Source: Liolophura sinensis
Lineage: Eukaryota > Mollusca > Polyplacophora > Chitonida > Chitonidae
NCBI RefSeq assembly: GCF_032854445.1
Contig: NC_088307.1
Location: 15,328,017 to 15,392,016 of the forward strand
Direction of reading: 5' to 3'
DNA: 64,000 nt
Shown: one piece after another, positions 60,051 through 64,000 of the stretch
How positions within the stretch are numbered: the stretch's first letter is position 1
Layout: each line of letters begins with the position of its first letter
Notes under the pieces: generated by a model
The model's database searches: none
Told to the model about the DNA's origin: nothing
The model's input: only the letters and a program-made list of their open reading frames with translations
Program-made: the position numbers and the translations under genes

Positions 60051-62694
60051 ATCCATATGAAGCCAAACTAAGAAACATGAGATCCTGTCATTTCTATTGC
60101 GCTTTTCTTATGATTTATTTTTGGAAAGTGGGGTGGTTTTTCAGACATTCAGATTCCAGTTTAGTCGGGTGTGAACATGCTATTTCACCAAGAAGTTTCA
60201 TTTATTTGCAAGTTGTTGTTTTCCATCGGGTGCACTAATGGTTGATAATGGGAATTAAATTGCCTCTGACATTCTGTGTGCCCTTAGCTGCTAGGGGTCA
60301 CGGGTCAAATGAACGATGTTACAGTTTGTCAGTTCCGATGTGAACCGAGGGTAGACTCAGGATTTTTACTGACCTTAACATTGTATTGACATTTAAGAGT
60401 CTGGGATCTCTGGGACAAATTGGGATACATGTCATTGTTGTCAACTAGCAAGAACTCTGTTGTCACTGAGGCGAGATGTGACAATTATTATGTAATTATT
60501 TTAAGTTCGTCAGGGGATTATAAAGTAGAATTTCCCAAAACTTTTGGTATTCTATCCCTGCCATCAACCTTTCTGCAACGCATTAAAGCTATGACAATTT
60601 TTTAAAATGTCAAAACATCATTTTGATGCAAGATGCAAGCCATTGTGTGCAAATTATTTCTTCGGAAAGGTCAGCTGTTTTGGAAATGCTACCCTGGTGC
60701 TGTCAAGTTCTCCTAGTTTTTGAAATGTAGTGCGATGATGCTACATTGATATGCTGTTTGACATTTGTCATTTTGTGTGTTTGGACGATATTTTTGTCAA
60801 ACTCTTATTTTGTTCTCAATTTCATGTAGCACCGAATAAACAAACCAAGCCTTGTGGGAAGTCGCTTATAAATGTGTAACCTTGTGCACTGTATATGCAC
60901 ATAAAATGCCCACCTGTTAAACTCCCCCGATGTATTGGTAGGACTTTGAACATGTCCTAAGGTTTGTGTCCTGTAAATGATGTACATGTAGCAGAGTCCA
61001 TGTTGCATTCTGCATGCAGGTGTGTTAATGAGCATTTCTCAGGTATGTGTGACGCGAGGTCTAATGAGCTTAGAGGGGTCATTGCTTTGATTAAACATTT
61101 TTTTAGCCTAAACCGTTTTGCCGGTCGAGTTTGTCAAACAGAACTGTGTCAAGGCGTGGGCACGGCCAACTCGACCCTTGTGTGACTGCGCCTCTCTCTG
61201 AGAGTTCAAATAAACAGACCTGGCTGTCGCCTGGCTTCCTGTATCAATACCTGCAGGCTTGGCAGTTGTAAACCTGGAGCCAGCCTCTCTTGTAGATAAT
61301 AAAGTTGATGGAATTTCAGACATTTACCAGTCTTTTGATTATTGAGGACATTCATGATGTGGAAAACAAATGTAGCTACCTGAACTGAACTTGAAATATG
61401 CTGACCAATTCACAAAATAAAATTGTTAACTGGGTTTAGTGAAACGTTCAAAGTATTTTTTTTACCTAAACAGAAGTGTTTCAGTTAAGCAATGTATTCG
61501 CCGTACTTCAGTCGTGTTTTTCTGTTTCCTTGAAACTCTCCATGTTGCACAAAGGCAAAAGTTTACATGCCAACATTTAACTGAGGTCTGTTGAATCTCG
61601 GCCGTGCAGCTTTCAGCATCTCACAGTTATCCTGCTGCTTAGTTACATGCATTTACTCTATGCTTCACACTGCATTATTTATCTTTCACATAGATAAGTG
61701 TAGCTGTAGAAGGCTTAGTGGTCATCATCTTGGAGTCATCCTGGTGATGTCAATGGACTCCAAACCACAACACCAGAAACAGTGGTGGAGCTACTGACCT
61801 TTGAACCACAGCCCTTTTCAGCCTCCTTTCCCACACTTTTTGCTTCCCCCCCCCCCCCCCCCCCATAATAGCCACAGCATCCCATCTGGAGGGTCAGTCA
61901 GGAAAAGGTTAGCCTATAGTCTGTGTCAATACTACAGCTGCTGCCAGTTCTGCCTGATACTCCAAGACCTGCTGGGGGATCAGCATTCTAACAAGCATTT
62001 CTTGGTTTGAAAATCCATATTGTACCTGATCAATGGGTATTCTCTTTGAATTTCTCACCTTTCTACTAAGGGAAAGGAAACTTGCTGTCAAATTTTTTGC
62101 CACTCCCCTTCCAAAATTTAGACTTTTTGTTAGAGATCATATCTGTCTCGACTAAAGTCAGCTTTTCATGATGCACCACAATATGTCAAAGAAAATAGTT
62201 TCATCAAGTAATGTTAAAACACTGGCATATCCACAAAGTGTATGTATCTGTGTCTCTTTTGAGCTTAACTGTTTCTATGATTGAGTTCAAGCCCATAATG
62301 TGCAAAAAACTAGGTGTGCACAATCCAAGTGCCGACCCCTGTGTCCCATTGCTGATTTAATCTCTTGACTTTCAGTCCATGTGCTTAATGCATTTCATTT
62401 CATTCAGAATTTCCTTGCACATATTTGCTCTCCTATGTATGTTCAGTTTGTGTGGACTGAATTGAATTTGATGTTGTAAATCATAATCTTTCTCTTTTAT
62501 TGTATCAAACTGAAGATGTGTGTAGCTTCGTACACTGCAGACGATGGCGGTGGTTTAGTTTGAGTGCGAGACCTCTGCATGAACATGTATATGGGGCTGT
62601 TTTGTGACGGATATAAATAAACTTCTGGGCTGCCCCACTGAGCCACCCTTACCTATCTTCAGTTTCATGTGTTTACCTGGATTAATTAAATTAA
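60051..62694 (+). other. Presumed intron, no exon seen
   Basis: No gene recognised. Poly-C run at about 61846-61864. A Cys-containing open stretch near 61113-61180 was examined for an EGF half-domain and does not fit. It lacks both the pattern and a donor. Confidence 0.4.
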
Positions 62695-63394
62695 CACCTG
62701 AGAACACCTGCCTTACCTGTTGACTTAATACTGGGTTGATTTGGGTTGATTTGGGTTGATGTGTGCCTTGTTTAGAAAATAGCCCGACCCCTGATAACCC
62801 TTGTTATCAAGGTAATTAATATTGGACAAGTTTGGCTTCATCACCTGCTAGAGGCAGCTACTTTATTGCCGAAGGGTTAAGAAACATGTGTTAGAGCACT
62901 TAGAAAATAAGTATGAAATAAAGGCAAAGCGGTAAATATCTCGTTAAAATGAGTTGTGTATGATCACATTTCCACAGAGTTTAATTGAGGTGCATGTACT
63001 TGCTAGAGCCCATATATAGTTGAATGTATTTGTTTACCTGGTGATACCTTTTATTATCAGGCGCTCCATAACACCATTGCCTTTTACCTGTCAGATTCAA
63101 TTTTAACTCTCCAGGTGAATATCCAGGCAACTTCCTGAAGTGATTTAGGCCAGGTAACCTTTGAGAGCAACAGGTGAGGAAGTCAGCAAAGGTCAGGCAT
63201 GCTGTAACTGGTGATCTTGGATTAAGGCTCCTGCTGCCTTCTATTGTGACACTTCTGGGTGTGTAAGGAGCAGTGGTCAAATCTGGAGAGCTATGTAGAG
63301 CTGTTTTCTATGGTCAAAGGTTTGATCTCATTGTGCATCAGTGGACACAGAAAATGCCTGATGCACCTGTCGTTTAGATAAAAGCTCTCACCTG
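62695..63394. promoter_or_regulatory. Cluster of CACCTG/CAGGTG E-boxes
   Basis: Seven sites in 700 bp: 62695, 62705, 62842, 63112, 63171, 63364 and 63389. About 0.3 would be expected by chance in either orientation. CAGGTG is bound by bHLH E-proteins and by Snail/ZEB zinc fingers. It lies in the presumed EGF-gene intron, so an intronic enhancer or silencer is possible. Near the left end (62732-62761) is a three-copy 10-bp repeat of 'gggttgattt'. Confidence 0.35.
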
Positions 63395-63689
63395 TCCTAC
63401 CAAGATAGCCCAGTCAGGTTGAGCAGCAGTGTGTCTTGCCTACACAATACCCCTACTGTCCCGACCCTCCCTCCTCAGTACTGGCCAATTCAGGCTAGTG
63501 TACATAGGCACATACAGATATTGGGGTCAGGGAGCACCCCTGGCGCATGCCTTGCAGTGATTTCAGTGTTTTGTTGTTGATAGTCCTGACTTAGCTCTGT
63601 TTAACTAGTCTGGATAATGACATGTACTTCATAATGTCCCAACTGTTGAATGAAAATATATAACGTCTTAAGTTAGCTGCGCCAGGTCG

Positions 63690-64000
63690 TAGTGTCCACT
63701 GGATAGCACAGTTGGTAGAGCGTCCCCTTTCGGGAACGGTAGATCGAGGGTCAATCCAGGGTCGAGTCACACCTAAGACTTTAAAAGAGGAAGTTGTAAC
63801 TTCCTCGCTATCAATATAATTGCTCGGGCGGGGCGGCTTACATGCCTTCAGTAAGTCGTCTCAGTGCAGCAGCACTACATAAAAGAGCGGTGGAAATCCG
63901 TCCTGCAACAAGGAGGCACATAGCATACATCCATAGGATTCCTTTGTCGTCATATGGCTGAAAAATTGTTAAGTACGAGTTAAACCCCAAGCACTCGCTC
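63690..64000 (+). mobile_element. SINE family B, near full-length at the window edge
   Basis: tRNA-like head 'ggatagcacagttggtagag' (A box) and 'tagatcgagggtcaatcc' (B-box-like). The body includes 'gaggaagttgtaacttcctc', a small palindrome, and 'gggcggggcggcttacatgc'. The tail 'gctgaaaaattgttaagtac' continues to 'ccaagcactcgctc', where the window ends. It is the best preserved copy of family B here. Confidence 0.93.

Noticed and set aside
61081-61185. Cys-containing stretch as the missing second half of the EGF domain
   Set aside because: Cysteine spacing does not match, the Gly-Phe/Tyr turn is absent, and no donor follows.

Overview
This window is nuclear DNA from an animal, most likely a marine lophotrochozoan such as a bivalve or other mollusc. 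The reasons are an AT-rich and mostly non-coding sequence, short exons bounded by GT/AG splice signals, several tRNA-derived SINE families of a type I associate with molluscs, and very heavy minisatellite content. The species call is inference. There are no operons, bacterial genes, CRISPR arrays or viral genes. Most open frames of 60-275 codons are chance or repeat-derived.

Two genes can be supported, and they lie head to head around 43.5-47.1 kb. On the minus strand is the 5' part of IMP3, the U3 snoRNP protein needed for 18S rRNA processing. Exon 1 (43510-43646) and exon 2 (41504-41611) join in frame to give the conserved N-terminal 81 residues. The exons for the C-terminal S4 part were not found. 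A CACGTG E-box and an ETS-type site lie directly upstream of its start codon. On the plus strand is the 5' end of a secreted or membrane protein. Exon 1 (45370-45439) encodes a signal peptide and exon 2 (47054-47129) encodes the first four cysteines of an EGF-like domain. No further exon was recognised in the remaining 16.9 kb, so the right quarter of the window is probably a long intron.

The left half (3.7-32.3 kb) holds a cluster of at least eight long minisatellites with units of 20 to about 52 bp, totalling about 5.5 kb. They include a 468-bp higher-order repeat (21.3-22.6 kb) and a 23-bp array (19.4-20.6 kb) interrupted by an exact 230-bp copy of nearby unique DNA. The right half has almost no long minisatellites. 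It holds SINE insertions, a 539-bp TTAA-flanked MITE inside IMP3 intron 1, and a CACCTG/CAGGTG-rich stretch near the right end.

Three SINE families are present. Family A (about 255 bp when full length) has at least twelve copies or fragments, several with recognisable target-site duplications. Families B and C have different tRNA-like heads but share a 3' tail. The stretches between repeats hold no gene I can recognise. A few look like candidate conserved regulatory DNA, and two splice-bounded open segments on the minus strand are weak exon candidates.
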